In this document: piece by piece, positions 1 to 9,125 of the stretch
Position numbering within the stretch: the stretch's first letter is position 1
Layout of the letters: each line of letters opens with the position of its first letter
Source: Zancudomyces culisetae
Lineage: Eukaryota > Kickxellomycota > Harpellomycetes > Harpellales > Legeriomycetaceae
Assembly: GCA_001969505.1 (NCBI GenBank)
Contig: LSSK01001004.1
Coordinates: forward strand, 1 to 20,639
DNA length: 20,639 nucleotides
Direction of reading: 5' to 3'
Program-made: the position numbers and the translations under genes
Notes under the pieces: model-generated
The model's database searches: none
Told to the model about the DNA's origin: nothing
The model's input: the letters and a program-made list of their open reading frames with translations, nothing else

Positions 1-655
1 CGGATATCTAAGAATATTAAATACTGGTCTTATTCGATATCTTAATATTATAAAATGATATAATCCTGGATGAAAAAAAAAACCTCGAATAATAAAACAT
101 CCCTGAATGAACTCGTGGATGTGTTTTAGAAAACGATCAACTCGAGCAATCATGGTTATTAGAAAGTATACACTAAATCCTTGACGTTGTTTTAACAGTT
201 TACATAAAGAATCTAATGACTGGTGTTGGTGTATTAAATACTAGAAGCAATAATTTAAAGTAGAATAGTACACTTCGATTATAAACATATTGATATTGTT
301 TAATCCTGCTAATAACAAAACACCAACAATTAATACAAATAAAAAAATAATAAAATTTCGACGCGAAAAAAAAAAAAACGCAAATATTACATTTTGATCA
401 GCTCATTTCACTCTTTTCTGTTTCTATTCATTTTTATTATTATTTTATTTACCAATAACGAAAATTAATACTAACAAAAAAAAAAATTCCAAATTACTAG
501 ATAAACAAATGTATACATATAAATAATTTGCGCTAATTAAATATTTCACGATATAATTTTTTTATTTTTATAATTATTCTATATTTTTGTTTAAACAAAT
601 AAATAAAAAGAAAAAAAGTTTGTTAGATATATAGACTAAGTTAGAGAATAATGCA
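1..655. other. Intergenic region and THO2 5' leader
   Basis: No convincing gene is visible. The first 45 nt are open on the plus strand up to a TAA and could be the tail of an exon lying outside the window, but 14 codons prove nothing. The rest is very AT-rich, with several A and T homopolymers, and should contain the THO2 promoter and leader. A short ATG-initiated frame of five codons lies at 509-526, and a two-codon frame at 651-659 touches the THO2 start. Confidence 0.6.
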
Positions 656-659
656 ATGA
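651..659 (+). promoter_or_regulatory. Minimal uORF overlapping the THO2 start codon
   Basis: The sequence ATG CAA TGA gives a two-codon upstream reading frame whose TGA stop overlaps the first THO2 ATG (656-658) in an ATGA arrangement. A second in-frame THO2 ATG follows directly at 659. If the transcript begins upstream of 651, ribosomes would meet the minimal uORF first, and THO2 would then need leaky scanning or termination-reinitiation. The transcription start is unknown, so a regulatory role is inference. Confidence 0.35.
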
Positions 660-3600
660 TGGAGATAGTAAAACGAGGAAAAGAAATATGCGATTGTTTG
701 AGACAACAAGAAAAAGAAAAGGAAAAGGAAAGGGAAGAAGAAGAACAGGTGGTTAGTAGTGAACTGCAGGCTAATCCAAGGCTGGTTTCCAGTGTGTTGC
801 TGAGCGCGATTAAAGATCATCTTGATCAATTGATTAGCGAACAAGAGGTGGTACAAGTAATGCAAAAACTTGGCCAGCAAAGTGGACAAATAATCCGGGA
901 TGATTTATCGTGTCTTGAGGAGGGCAAAGATGGGAATGATAAGAAGGGCGAAGAATTGGAACCAAAGTATTCAGAGGTATACCAGCAAGAGATTGTGGAT
1001 GTAATATGGATAGTTGATCAGGAACAACAGGCCAAGGGTTCAGCAAGTCGGAGAGAAGATCTGGCACGGTTGGCAAAGAGTTTGGTGAAATCATTTGGAC
1101 TGGACAATAATCTGATACACGCGCGACTCGATGTTGATTTTCTTCAGAACATGCAGGTTATCCCATCAGCACTACAATTTAATAAGCGGTTGGTTAGGTT
1201 GAATACTGGGCTGTTGTATAAACAGACGCGGTATAATCTGCTGCAAGAGAATAGTGTTGGGTATTCAGCGCTGCTTGCTGAGCTGGGCAGGTTTATGAGT
1301 GAGGAGTGGAGTAATAAAAGTGGTAGAACTGTTGAGTCTTGGAGTATAAAAAATAGAGGCAAAATTAGGGGAAGAGGAAGAGGAAAAGGAAGAAATAAAA
1401 CGGAAGAAATGGATGTGGATGCGGATTTGGATGAGGATGAGGAAGGAGATTGTAATATGGGGGACAAGAGTAGTTTAAAAGATAAACATGATAAAGAGAC
1501 AGAAAGGAGGTACAACAGAATAGTGGAGATTGTTGGAGAATTCCAGCTAGAGCCGAACCGAGTTATAGACATAATATTGGATGGAATGGTAGCAAATGTC
1601 AAGAATCATTACAAGTTGTATATAGGGCTATTGCAACACATGGTTGGACGAGGTGATGATGATGTAGGAGCAGAGAAGAGGAAAAGAATAGGAGATATAT
1701 TGGGATTCAAGGTACGATATTATTATAACGAAAGTGTAAATAGTAGCAAGAATGGGAGTGGGAGTGGAGGGGAACAAAAGCACGAGACGCCAGAAGAATT
1801 GATAGTGGTGGTGGGGTTATTGATTACATTTGGGATAGTCGAGATGGAGCAGATTTATGAGTATTTGGGACCATCAGACGACCAAGATATAAGAAACGAA
1901 GTGGTAGAATATTTGGAGAGTAGTTTGGGAGGGGGGAAAAAGGGAGGAATTGGACAAAAGGGAGAAAAGACATTGGCGAGTATGCCAAGTTTGGGGGATT
2001 TTGGAGCGTTGGGAGACGATGGAGATGATGAAGAAGGTGGAGGGGAGGGAGGAGAAGAGGGAGAAGAAAGTGAAAGCAAAAGCAAAAAAGTGGAGGTTAT
2101 TGATAATCAAAAGGTCAGATTGATAACGAGTTTGCTGAGTATGGGAAATATAGAAAAAGCGGTCATGATGATTAATAGGGTGGAATACGAGATAGAAAAA
2201 CAAGTAAAGAAAAAGAGTTTTGCGATGGTATTAAAGTATCCAAGTATAGCAGATTATATAAATAGGATTTTGGAGTATATATTAGAACAAGAACAAGAGG
2301 ATGGAGATGAGGATCAGGATCAGGATCAGGGTGGGAGAGATAAAGACAAAGGGAATGGTAGTGGTAGTGGTAGTGGTAGTGGTAGTGGTATTAAAAGAGG
2401 ATTGATGAAGCGGGCACGGGTAAATGTGAGCAAATGGATCAATGGGTTTCCACCAACAATAAACAATAGCAAAGTTAAGCTTGAATATTTTTACGAAGAT
2501 GAGTGGAAGGTAAATGTAGACAAAGCGATAGTAATGGTAAATAGAAAGAGAGAGGGAAAGGGAAAGGGAAAGGGAGAAGAAAAAGAGGAGGAGGAGGAGG
2601 AGGAGGAGGAGGAGGAGGATGTGGTGGGGAAATTGGTTAGAATTAACGGATTCATGGTAGGAAGGAATATAAAGGTATTGGTATATTTGATTCGACGAGT
2701 TGGTCGAAAGAAGGATGAGGAGATGATGAAACAAGTGGTGGTATGGGCAATCAACATGATGGAAAGTAGCAATCCATATGTGAATATCGAGTTGTGGAAA
2801 GTAATAAAGCAAAAACCATATGAGGAAAGGTATCGATTGTATGAATATTGGCGCAACTATACGAGTATGGAGGGGGATTATGCAAGCAGGATGGTTCAGC
2901 TTCGTAGTGAGGAGTATAAAACACAAGTGAAAAGGGTATTACGACGGTATTCTAGGGAGAATGTAAAGATGAATGGACGAAAACTGGGCAAATTGGCGAG
3001 TATTAATCCGGTGGTGGTTGTGGAAACGGTGGTGGACCGGGTGAGTAGCGATGACAATATGATTGAACCGGTGGTGGAAGGGTTTAGGTACCTGACAGAG
3101 CTGGGATTTGATGTTTTGGGATACCGGCTCAACTGCTTGATGTACAGTGATAATGTAGGCGAGATGCAGAGATGTTTGAAGCCCAACTCGGTTGATTTGG
3201 CGCATTGGTTGCAGTCGATGTTTAGTTTTATCAGCTCGATATGCGTCAACTATGCAGTGAGTATGCCAAGCATTCTAGATATTACATTTAAAGAACTATT
3301 GAAACGATTGACCAGGGCCAACTTTCCCAATAATGGTAATAGTGGTAATAGTGGAGAATTTAAAATCTTGCTACAGAGCTTATTGGTAGGAGAGATTGTG
3401 AAGGAGTTGGGGAATGTGGATTCCAACCTTAATGCACTTTCCGAGCCGCAATTGATGGCATTGGGAGGAGGTAATACTTTGTTTTTGGAGGCATTGAATA
3501 TGAATGGAAGTTTGAGTACTCAATACCAAGAACAGTTAAGAATACTGACACGTAATTTGATTTCTACATTTCCAATTCTTTCAGCGAATAATAATAATAG

Positions 3601-6600
3601 TAATATTGGAGGAGGTGGGCAAATAACAAATTCAAATCTTTTGATTTTAGAATCAAATACGGAATTTACTAATAATTTGGAAACTCTAAACAACTACAAA
3701 AAAAGAATGTCAAAACAAAAAAACTGTACCCAAGTATTGTACAACAGCCTGAGTGACGGATTGTTGATTACCCAACTTACTGTGCAACTAGTCAAACTAC
3801 TTTATTCAACAAACAGCGATTCAATAGATAGCCAAGTGAGTTTGGCGAATGTAATGGCGTTATACGATCGATTCCATACACAACTGCACCAAATATCTGC
3901 GTTTTGTAAGTCTAGCCACTCAGTTAATGCTTTGCCAAAAAGTATTGGACAGATTGGTTTGGCTAGTACTGAAATGTATTGGGCAATCCAACGCTTGAGA
4001 TTACAGCATGTTATTCGCGAACCATCAAAGTTGAAACAACTGTTAAATGACAGCAATGAAAACAACGATGATAGAGAGGATAGTATAAACAATCTGTTAA
4101 TACACGACACCAAGGCCCACGACCAACTTTCAATGGTTCTGGGTAGTGGGTTTACGGCCAAGTTTTATGTGCTGTTTTATCTGTTTTGTGGGTACGATAT
4201 TCATGTTCCCACCCAACGGTACACAACAGAAATCAACCGACTGGAGGGTCTAATCAAACAGCTACAGTGCTTTTCACATCCGATAGATGAACCAACGGCG
4301 ATATCCAAACGATTGGGAATCAATTTCGAAAAGGAACTACAACGAACGACGGCACAACTCAACCACTACCGAACTGAACTGAACCAACACGTTGAGCATG
4401 TCAAGGGAATCGGTGCATTGATGCATCAAAGCGAGTTGTTGGGTGGATGTTGTATTGACAACCGGATGAAGATTAGCAATGATATGTACCAGTACATGTT
4501 GTTGCCACGGAGTATTTGTTCGGCCGAAGATGCGAAATACTGTGCCGATTTTATTTTCTACTGTCAATTTTCACACAATTCCAATGAATCATCAACATCA
4601 TCAACAACATCAACAACATCAACAACATCATCAATATTAAATAAAAGTAGTGTGGTGACATATTTCCCAACTATTATTTTACTTGACAGGATTTTTAACC
4701 ATTTTTCGTTACTTTCAATTATATACTCACTGACCGAACAGGAATGTATCAACTATTTTGTATTTCTCAACCAAGTACTATCACACATCCACAAATTGGC
4801 TACCGATTGTGAGCTTTATACTCGTGAATGTATTGCAGATGGCCAGTCGTTTGGATTTATCCAGAACTACAACAGTTACCAGGCAGCTCCTACCACCCAT
4901 CCAATTGATAAGAATGATTTGTTGAGTCATCCGGATTTTAGACGTGTTACGTTCAAGTGGCACACTGTGATATATAAACTATGTAGTGATGTAATTCACT
5001 CTACTGAAACCAATTCTAATACCAATTCTAATACATATACACAAACGTATATTTCCAATGTTAAAAAATTACTACTATGTCTTAAAGTCCTAGCAGTAAG
5101 CAACAATTTTCCACTAACCAACGAGATCTACACGCCACTGACCAAGTTGATATCATCAGGACCATCGAATTTATTCGAGTCGACGGCAGAGTTAAAGGTA
5201 TTGAGTAAGGCGTATTTGGCGATTTTGGAGAGTAGTTTGAAGCCGCATTTGGTCAGTAATATGAAGTTTTGCGAGCATAAGGCTGGGACTGAAAAGTGTC
5301 ACTTGCCATATGATGATACTGAGGATAAGGCTAAAGCTAAGGCGGAGGCGAAGGCAAAGGCAAAGGAAAGGGAAAAGGAAAAGGAAAAAGAGAGGGAAAA
5401 AGAAAAAGAGAGAGAAAGAGAAAAGGAAAAGGAAAGAGAAAAGGAAAGAGAAAGAGAAAAGGAAAAGGAAAGAGAAAGAGAAAAGGAAAAAGAAAGGGTT
5501 GAGAGGGAGGAACAGGAAAAGAAGAGGCTAGAAGAAAAGAAGAGGCAAGAGGAGAGGGAAAGGGAGAAAGAAAAGGAGAGAGAAAAGGAGAAGCAAAAAG
5601 AGATTGAAAAACAAAAAGAAAAGGAATTGCAAAGTCAAAAAGTAAGAGAAAAAGAAAGAGAAAAAGAAAGAGAGATGGAAAAACAACGAGAGATCGAAAG
5701 GCAAAAAGAGAAGGAAAGAGAGAAGGAAAGAGAAAAAGAGAAGGAAAGAGAAAAAGAGAAGGAAAGAGAAAAAGAGAAGGAAAGAGAAAAAGAGAGAGAA
5801 AAGGAAAGGGAAAAGGAAAGGGATAAGAGTAAACAAAGACAAAGAGATTCAGAAAAGCCAATTGAAAAAGACCAGAATTTCAATCGTAATTCAGTTTCTA
5901 GACATCGAAATTCGTCGCCTATTAATCGGAATCCTCCCCGTCATTTTGATCGACAGAAATCTTTTTCTAGAAATGTGTCTTCTTCTGGGAGAGATAATAA
6001 CGTTCGTGACAACAGAGATAATAGAAACAACAGAGATAATAGAGATAATAGAGACAGTAGAGATAATGGAGATGGTGTAGATGGTGGCAACAAGTCACAA
6101 TCCCATGATGAACGCGAGCGCGATTTACGTGCTCTCCTCATGAAACAACAAATCGAAAAGCAAAACTCTCTCAAACGACCACATGCTTCGGTATCCCGCT
6201 CACCTTCTCCTCCCCGCTCCAACACCAAATCCAATACCAATACCAAATCCAACGCCAACACCAATACCAATACCAATACCAATACCAACACGAATGCCAA
6301 CGCCAATACAAATAATCCTACAAACTCTAGTAATCAAAAACATTCCATCACCATAAAATCTTCGCCCAATTCAAATCCCAACTCAAACAGGTATGACCAT
6401 TCTTCAAACAAACGGTTTAAATCTGATAGATCTTCTCATCCCCCCACCTCATCATCAAATTCGTCTTCAAACACAAACTCAAACTCAAACAGATTCAATA
6501 ATAACAATGTTGGTAGAAATAATAACAATAATAACGATTTCAGAAATAACAATAACAACAACAACAACAATAATAATAATAATAATAATAATAGTGACAT

Positions 6601-6703
6601 GAATAGAAATAATAATCAAAATAGAGGTCCTGGTGGTCCTGGTGGTGGTGGTGGCAATTACAATCGTAACTATCGTAATTATTCTAATAGACGTCGCTAC
6701 TAA
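656..6703 (+). CDS. THO2: THO complex subunit 2 (Tho2/THOC2)
   Basis: This intronless 2015-residue protein is the large scaffold of the THO/TREX complex, which packages nascent mRNA, couples transcription to export and limits R-loops in the nucleus. THOC2-like blocks run in family order: YNLLQENSVGYSALLAELGR (about 193-212), LEPNRVIDIIL (about 299), the block from W714 containing PYEERYRLYEYW, RYLTELGFDVLGYRL (about 810), KFYVLFYLFCGYDIHVP (about 1169), LLPRSICSAEDAKYCADF (about 1282) and FRRVTFKWHTVIYKL (about 1426). It is longer than usual for yeast because of Glu, Gly-Ser and Asn insertions and a disordered tail of Lys/Glu/Arg repeats (about 1557-1728), Arg/Asp/Asn repeats, Asn/Thr repeats, poly-Asn and a GGPGGGGG...RRRY end. 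The charged tail resembles metazoan THOC2 in style. The gene runs tail-to-tail with STR2, 250 nt apart. I chose the ATG at 656 because it opens the frame. Identity is very secure; the exact start is less so. Confidence 0.96.
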   Translation: MMEIVKRGKEICDCLRQQEKEKEKEREEEEQVVSSELQANPRLVSSVLLSAIKDHLDQLISEQEVVQVMQKLGQQSGQIIRDDLSCLEEGKDGNDKKGEELEPKYSEVYQQEIVDVIWIVDQEQQAKGSASRREDLARLAKSLVKSFGLDNNLIHARLDVDFLQNMQVIPSALQFNKRLVRLNTGLLYKQTRYNLLQENSVGYSALLAELGRFMSEEWSNKSGRTVESWSIKNRGKIRGRGRGKGRNKTEEMDVDADLDEDEEGDCNMGDKSSLKDKHDKETERRYNRIVEIVGEFQLEPNRVIDIILDGMVANVKNHYKLYIGLLQHMVGRGDDDVGAEKRKRIGDILGFKVRYYYNESVNSSKNGSGSGGEQKHETPEELIVVVGLLITFGIVEMEQIYEYLGPSDDQDIRNEVVEYLESSLGGGKKGGIGQKGEKTLASMPSLGDFGALGDDGDDEEGGGEGGEEGEESESKSKKVEVIDNQKVRLITSLLSMGNIEKAVMMINRVEYEIEKQVKKKSFAMVLKYPSIADYINRILEYILEQEQEDGDEDQDQDQGGRDKDKGNGSGSGSGSGSGIKRGLMKRARVNVSKWINGFPPTINNSKVKLEYFYEDEWKVNVDKAIVMVNRKREGKGKGKGEEKEEEEEEEEEEEDVVGKLVRINGFMVGRNIKVLVYLIRRVGRKKDEEMMKQVVVWAINMMESSNPYVNIELWKVIKQKPYEERYRLYEYWRNYTSMEGDYASRMVQLRSEEYKTQVKRVLRRYSRENVKMNGRKLGKLASINPVVVVETVVDRVSSDDNMIEPVVEGFRYLTELGFDVLGYRLNCLMYSDNVGEMQRCLKPNSVDLAHWLQSMFSFISSICVNYAVSMPSILDITFKELLKRLTRANFPNNGNSGNSGEFKILLQSLLVGEIVKELGNVDSNLNALSEPQLMALGGGNTLFLEALNMNGSLSTQYQEQLRILTRNLISTFPILSANNNNSNIGGGGQITNSNLLILESNTEFTNNLETLNNYKKRMSKQKNCTQVLYNSLSDGLLITQLTVQLVKLLYSTNSDSIDSQVSLANVMALYDRFHTQLHQISAFCKSSHSVNALPKSIGQIGLASTEMYWAIQRLRLQHVIREPSKLKQLLNDSNENNDDREDSINNLLIHDTKAHDQLSMVLGSGFTAKFYVLFYLFCGYDIHVPTQRYTTEINRLEGLIKQLQCFSHPIDEPTAISKRLGINFEKELQRTTAQLNHYRTELNQHVEHVKGIGALMHQSELLGGCCIDNRMKISNDMYQYMLLPRSICSAEDAKYCADFIFYCQFSHNSNESSTSSTTSTTSTTSSILNKSSVVTYFPTIILLDRIFNHFSLLSIIYSLTEQECINYFVFLNQVLSHIHKLATDCELYTRECIADGQSFGFIQNYNSYQAAPTTHPIDKNDLLSHPDFRRVTFKWHTVIYKLCSDVIHSTETNSNTNSNTYTQTYISNVKKLLLCLKVLAVSNNFPLTNEIYTPLTKLISSGPSNLFESTAELKVLSKAYLAILESSLKPHLVSNMKFCEHKAGTEKCHLPYDDTEDKAKAKAEAKAKAKEREKEKEKEREKEKEREREKEKEREKEREREKEKEREREKEKERVEREEQEKKRLEEKKRQEEREREKEKEREKEKQKEIEKQKEKELQSQKVREKEREKEREMEKQREIERQKEKEREKEREKEKEREKEKEREKEKEREKEREKEREKERDKSKQRQRDSEKPIEKDQNFNRNSVSRHRNSSPINRNPPRHFDRQKSFSRNVSSSGRDNNVRDNRDNRNNRDNRDNRDSRDNGDGVDGGNKSQSHDERERDLRALLMKQQIEKQNSLKRPHASVSRSPSPPRSNTKSNTNTKSNANTNTNTNTNTNTNANANTNNPTNSSNQKHSITIKSSPNSNPNSNRYDHSSNKRFKSDRSSHPPTSSSNSSSNTNSNSNRFNNNNVGRNNNNNNDFRNNNNNNNNNNNNNNNNSDMNRNNNQNRGPGGPGGGGGNYNRNYRNYSNRRRY
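2357..2390 (+). repeat. (GGTAGT)n hexanucleotide repeat, Gly-Ser coding
   Basis: About five and a half copies of GGTAGT encode an alternating Gly-Ser linker inside the THO2 frame. The same hexamer in coding sense occurs in the neighbouring STR2 gene. Confidence 0.95.
2585..2617 (+). repeat. (GAG)11 triplet repeat, poly-Glu coding
   Basis: Eleven consecutive GAG codons sit in the THO2 frame just before a conserved segment. Identical codons throughout, rather than mixed GAA/GAG, point to recent slippage expansion. Confidence 0.95.
5362..5823 (+). repeat. Polypurine tract coding for Lys/Glu/Arg repeats
   Basis: The THO2 coding strand is almost pure A and G here. Two stretches have no pyrimidine at all: 5362-5498 (137 nt) and 5703-5823 (121 nt). 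The second contains about three tandem copies of an 18-nt unit, AAGGAAAGAGAAAAAGAG, giving KEREKE-type hexapeptides. The encoded segment is a mixed-charge region, probably helical or disordered. The long antisense Phe/Leu/Ser reading frames opposite it are by-products of the composition. Confidence 0.95.
6000..6070 (+). repeat. Degenerate GATAATAGA-type repeat, Arg-Asp-Asn coding
   Basis: Imperfect 9-nt repeats of the AGAGATAAT type encode repeated R-D-N triplets in the THO2 tail, next to the Lys/Glu/Arg segment. This fits an RNA-binding or condensate-forming disordered tail. Confidence 0.85.
6220..6310 (+). repeat. (AATACC)n repeat, Asn-Thr coding
   Basis: Tandem and slightly diverged AATACC/AACACC hexamers encode alternating Asn and Thr, with occasional Lys, Ser and Ala, in the THO2 tail. 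Confidence 0.9.
6498..6594 (+). repeat. (AAY)n triplet repeat, poly-Asn coding
   Basis: Mixed AAT/AAC codons encode asparagine runs in the THO2 tail. The longest block, 6544-6594, is purely AAC/AAT. Mixed codons suggest an older or stabilised tract than the pure GAG run. Confidence 0.95.
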
Positions 6704-6953
6704 GTTATACTTTATCAAAATTACCTATACACCTTACCTTTTTATTTTTATTTTATTCTTATTTTCAATTTAATTTTGACATTTTTAAATCTTTAAATAT
6801 ATTTTAAAAGTATTAATTAATTTATAATAAATCTTTATTTTGTTCTAAAAAAAGTAAAATATATAAATACATGTTATATTATATATATTAAACAATGCAA
6901 GTGTTGATACAAATAATGAAGATAAAAAGTAAATAAAGGAATCATGCAGAAAA

Positions 6954-9125
6954 TCAAAAAATATCATCCAGTTCATCAAACTCTTCTAGTCCAACACTGA
7001 TGCGGATTAACCACCTACTGACTCCACACTCTGTATTCACAAACTCGAGCTCGTTGTAGTGGGCCAGTATGGTGTATGCCGAAACCAGGGTAAAATTGGT
7101 ACCCAAACTAGGTCCCTTGTTACATTTCAGTTTGTTGTAAAATGTAATGGCATCACATTCATTGTAGAATTCTACTGAAATCAACCCTCCATTTTTACTA
7201 GCAGTATAGCCATTGGTGCATTCGGATTCGGATTCGGATGTACTTGTTTTCCGAATCGTTTCGTTATAATACTCGTTGTTCACTGGGTAGTATACTTGTT
7301 TGATCAATCCCGACGTTTTACCTCCGTCTACATCACCACTTCCACCATTGTTGCCATTGGTTATGTACTTGTTGTAATCTGCCAGTCTTTTGTATACATA
7401 CTGACCATTTCGGTTTACTCTCTGCATCCGCTCAATGAAGTCTCGGCTGTTGTACTCCAAAATTGTACAATCCTGTGGGAAAATCATCCTATCCCTTCCA
7501 ATACCGCTGGTGATGGTACAGTCTTGGAAATATGTCCTGATCTGTTTATTCTTGGTAACTACACTCCCACCCATCACATTGGATTTTCCACTAAACCATT
7601 TTGTCAAGCTACTAACTACGCTTATATTCTGGTAAATTTTGTCTGCCCCATCCTCACCATCATCATTACCTTCACTGCTACCACCATATTGATTTTGATT
7701 TTGATCTTGGTTTTGGTCTTGGTCTTTTAGAGTAATACACCCGGATCTGTTGAATATAGAACCTAGAATATCTACATTGTAGAACGATCCAATCGTATCG
7801 TCTACCAATAAGTGGCACCCGCTTGGGTAACACACTTTCCAGTACAGTGCAGGAATACTGACATTGCACTCCAGCAACGGATTGTTTGGATGCTCCAGCA
7901 CAATCAGGTCCAGTTTGATACCCCGTGTATAAATCAGTCGCTTTATCATTTCAATAACCACCTTGCCTCTATCTTGTTTGTCTACCGCATTACCAAGATC
8001 ATTGCTATCGACTATTACCTCTCCTATCTCACTACCACCACTAGTACCATTCCCAAGTCTATTAACACTCATCTTTTTTGTATTGAAAAAGTATGTTATA
8101 CCCCCTTTGCTGCTGTTTAGCTTAGAAAATATTTGGATAGTATCTGTATAACAAAATCCAAATACCATAGTATTAACAGCTCTACCACTACCACTACCAC
8201 TACCACTACCACTACCACTACCACTACCACTACCACATTTGCTATTGCTATTGCTATTGCTTCCCTTGGCTAATATTGCTTCATGTACGTTGTATATTCC
8301 ATTCATTCCATTTGCAAATAGGTACACATCATCCTCATTATACGCCTCATGATTGATTATCGATGATATTCTAGATCGAACGACCTGCCCACAGTTTTTT
8401 CCATACTCACTACATGTTTTATTGAGTTTGGCATTATTTGTTGCTTTTCCATTTTCCACAAAACTGATCTTTTCTAGTATGTAGTTTGCATGCCTGCTAC
8501 TTATTCCTTCTCCACTATGTTGCCAAAACTCCTTGGCGTAGCACTCCAGCTCTTCACTATATATGCTTACATAGACTACAGTGTTTGTATCACCATCACC
8601 ACTTCCACATTCACATTCACAACCCGTACTTGTTTGATTATACGCAATTTTAAAATGTACATTAATATCTGTGGATGACAAAAACAGGCAGGGGCATACC
8701 CTAATTACCTTTTTATACAACTCTCCAACTTTTTCATCACCACAATCTTCTTGATCATCACTGTCTGTGTTTAATAGTTTGTATCTTGTTTCAATGTATT
8801 TTCTGGACTTGTTTGCACTAGATAATCTGGGATATATTTTACACAACTTTTTGTTTCCACACCGACCACTTTGGCTCTGATCCTGATTTTGACTCTTGAA
8901 CTTGCATTTGCTTTCCAGTGATAGAATTTGTGCTTCCAGGCATCTAATTTTTTCTGCAACGAAAAAACGTGGGTATCCGACTTTCATTTCATTGTTCAGC
9001 TTTCCTTCCTCATAATCTATATTGTCCTGCCAGTTTGGAAAACACACTGAGATGGCGTATTCATCCCCACATGGGATTTCCTCGCATTTTTGGTTGCTTA
9101 CTTTGACCTGGTGCTGGGTATCCAT
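6954..9125 (-). CDS. STR2: Cystathionine gamma-synthase-like PLP enzyme (STR2 family)
   Basis: This 723-residue protein belongs to the Cys/Met-metabolism PLP-enzyme family, in the long fungal STR2 branch that joins an O-acyl-homoserine to cysteine to form cystathionine. Seen: an N-terminal fungal block with ISVCFPNWQDNIDYEEG and GYPRFF; WQHSGEGISSR (about 201-211); HPNNPLL (about 411); VDDTIG (about 440); the PLP-lysine motif SLTKWFSGKSNVMGGS with K509; NSRDF (about 558); and GPSLGTNFTL (about 671) near the end. The catalytic lysine and C-terminal block are intact, so it looks active. It is longer than the usual 600-650 residues because of Asn-Ser/Gly-Ser (about 290-315), Asp/Gln/Asn and Gly-rich insertions. 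It converges on THO2 and lies head-to-tail with the glutaredoxin-like gene upstream. Paralogues of this branch exist in yeasts, so exact substrate preference is inferred. Confidence 0.9.
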   Translation of the reverse strand: MDTQHQVKVSNQKCEEIPCGDEYAISVCFPNWQDNIDYEEGKLNNEMKVGYPRFFVAEKIRCLEAQILSLESKCKFKSQNQDQSQSGRCGNKKLCKIYPRLSSANKSRKYIETRYKLLNTDSDDQEDCGDEKVGELYKKVIRVCPCLFLSSTDINVHFKIAYNQTSTGCECECGSGDGDTNTVVYVSIYSEELECYAKEFWQHSGEGISSRHANYILEKISFVENGKATNNAKLNKTCSEYGKNCGQVVRSRISSIINHEAYNEDDVYLFANGMNGIYNVHEAILAKGSNSNSNSKCGSGSGSGSGSGSGSGSGRAVNTMVFGFCYTDTIQIFSKLNSSKGGITYFFNTKKMSVNRLGNGTSGGSEIGEVIVDSNDLGNAVDKQDRGKVVIEMIKRLIYTRGIKLDLIVLEHPNNPLLECNVSIPALYWKVCYPSGCHLLVDDTIGSFYNVDILGSIFNRSGCITLKDQDQNQDQNQNQYGGSSEGNDDGEDGADKIYQNISVVSSLTKWFSGKSNVMGGSVVTKNKQIRTYFQDCTITSGIGRDRMIFPQDCTILEYNSRDFIERMQRVNRNGQYVYKRLADYNKYITNGNNGGSGDVDGGKTSGLIKQVYYPVNNEYYNETIRKTSTSESESECTNGYTASKNGGLISVEFYNECDAITFYNKLKCNKGPSLGTNFTLVSAYTILAHYNELEFVNTECGVSRWLIRISVGLEEFDELDDIF
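8182..8258 (-). repeat. (GGTAGT)n and (AATAGC)n repeats in STR2
   Basis: Read on the minus strand, about nine GGTAGT hexamers (8182-8236) follow three AATAGC hexamers (about 8239-8258). They encode alternating Ser-Asn and then Gly-Ser (residues about 290-315) between conserved blocks of the enzyme, so they most likely form a surface loop. Confidence 0.93.

Noticed and set aside
5337-5883. Long antisense reading frames rich in Phe, Leu, Ser and Pro
   Set aside because: They are the complement of the THO2 polypurine repeats; a pyrimidine-only strand has no stop codons in these frames, so length means nothing.
7296-8151. Plus-strand frames over STR2 (up to 144 codons)
   Set aside because: They lie opposite well-conserved STR2 blocks including the PLP-lysine motif; shadows of the real gene.
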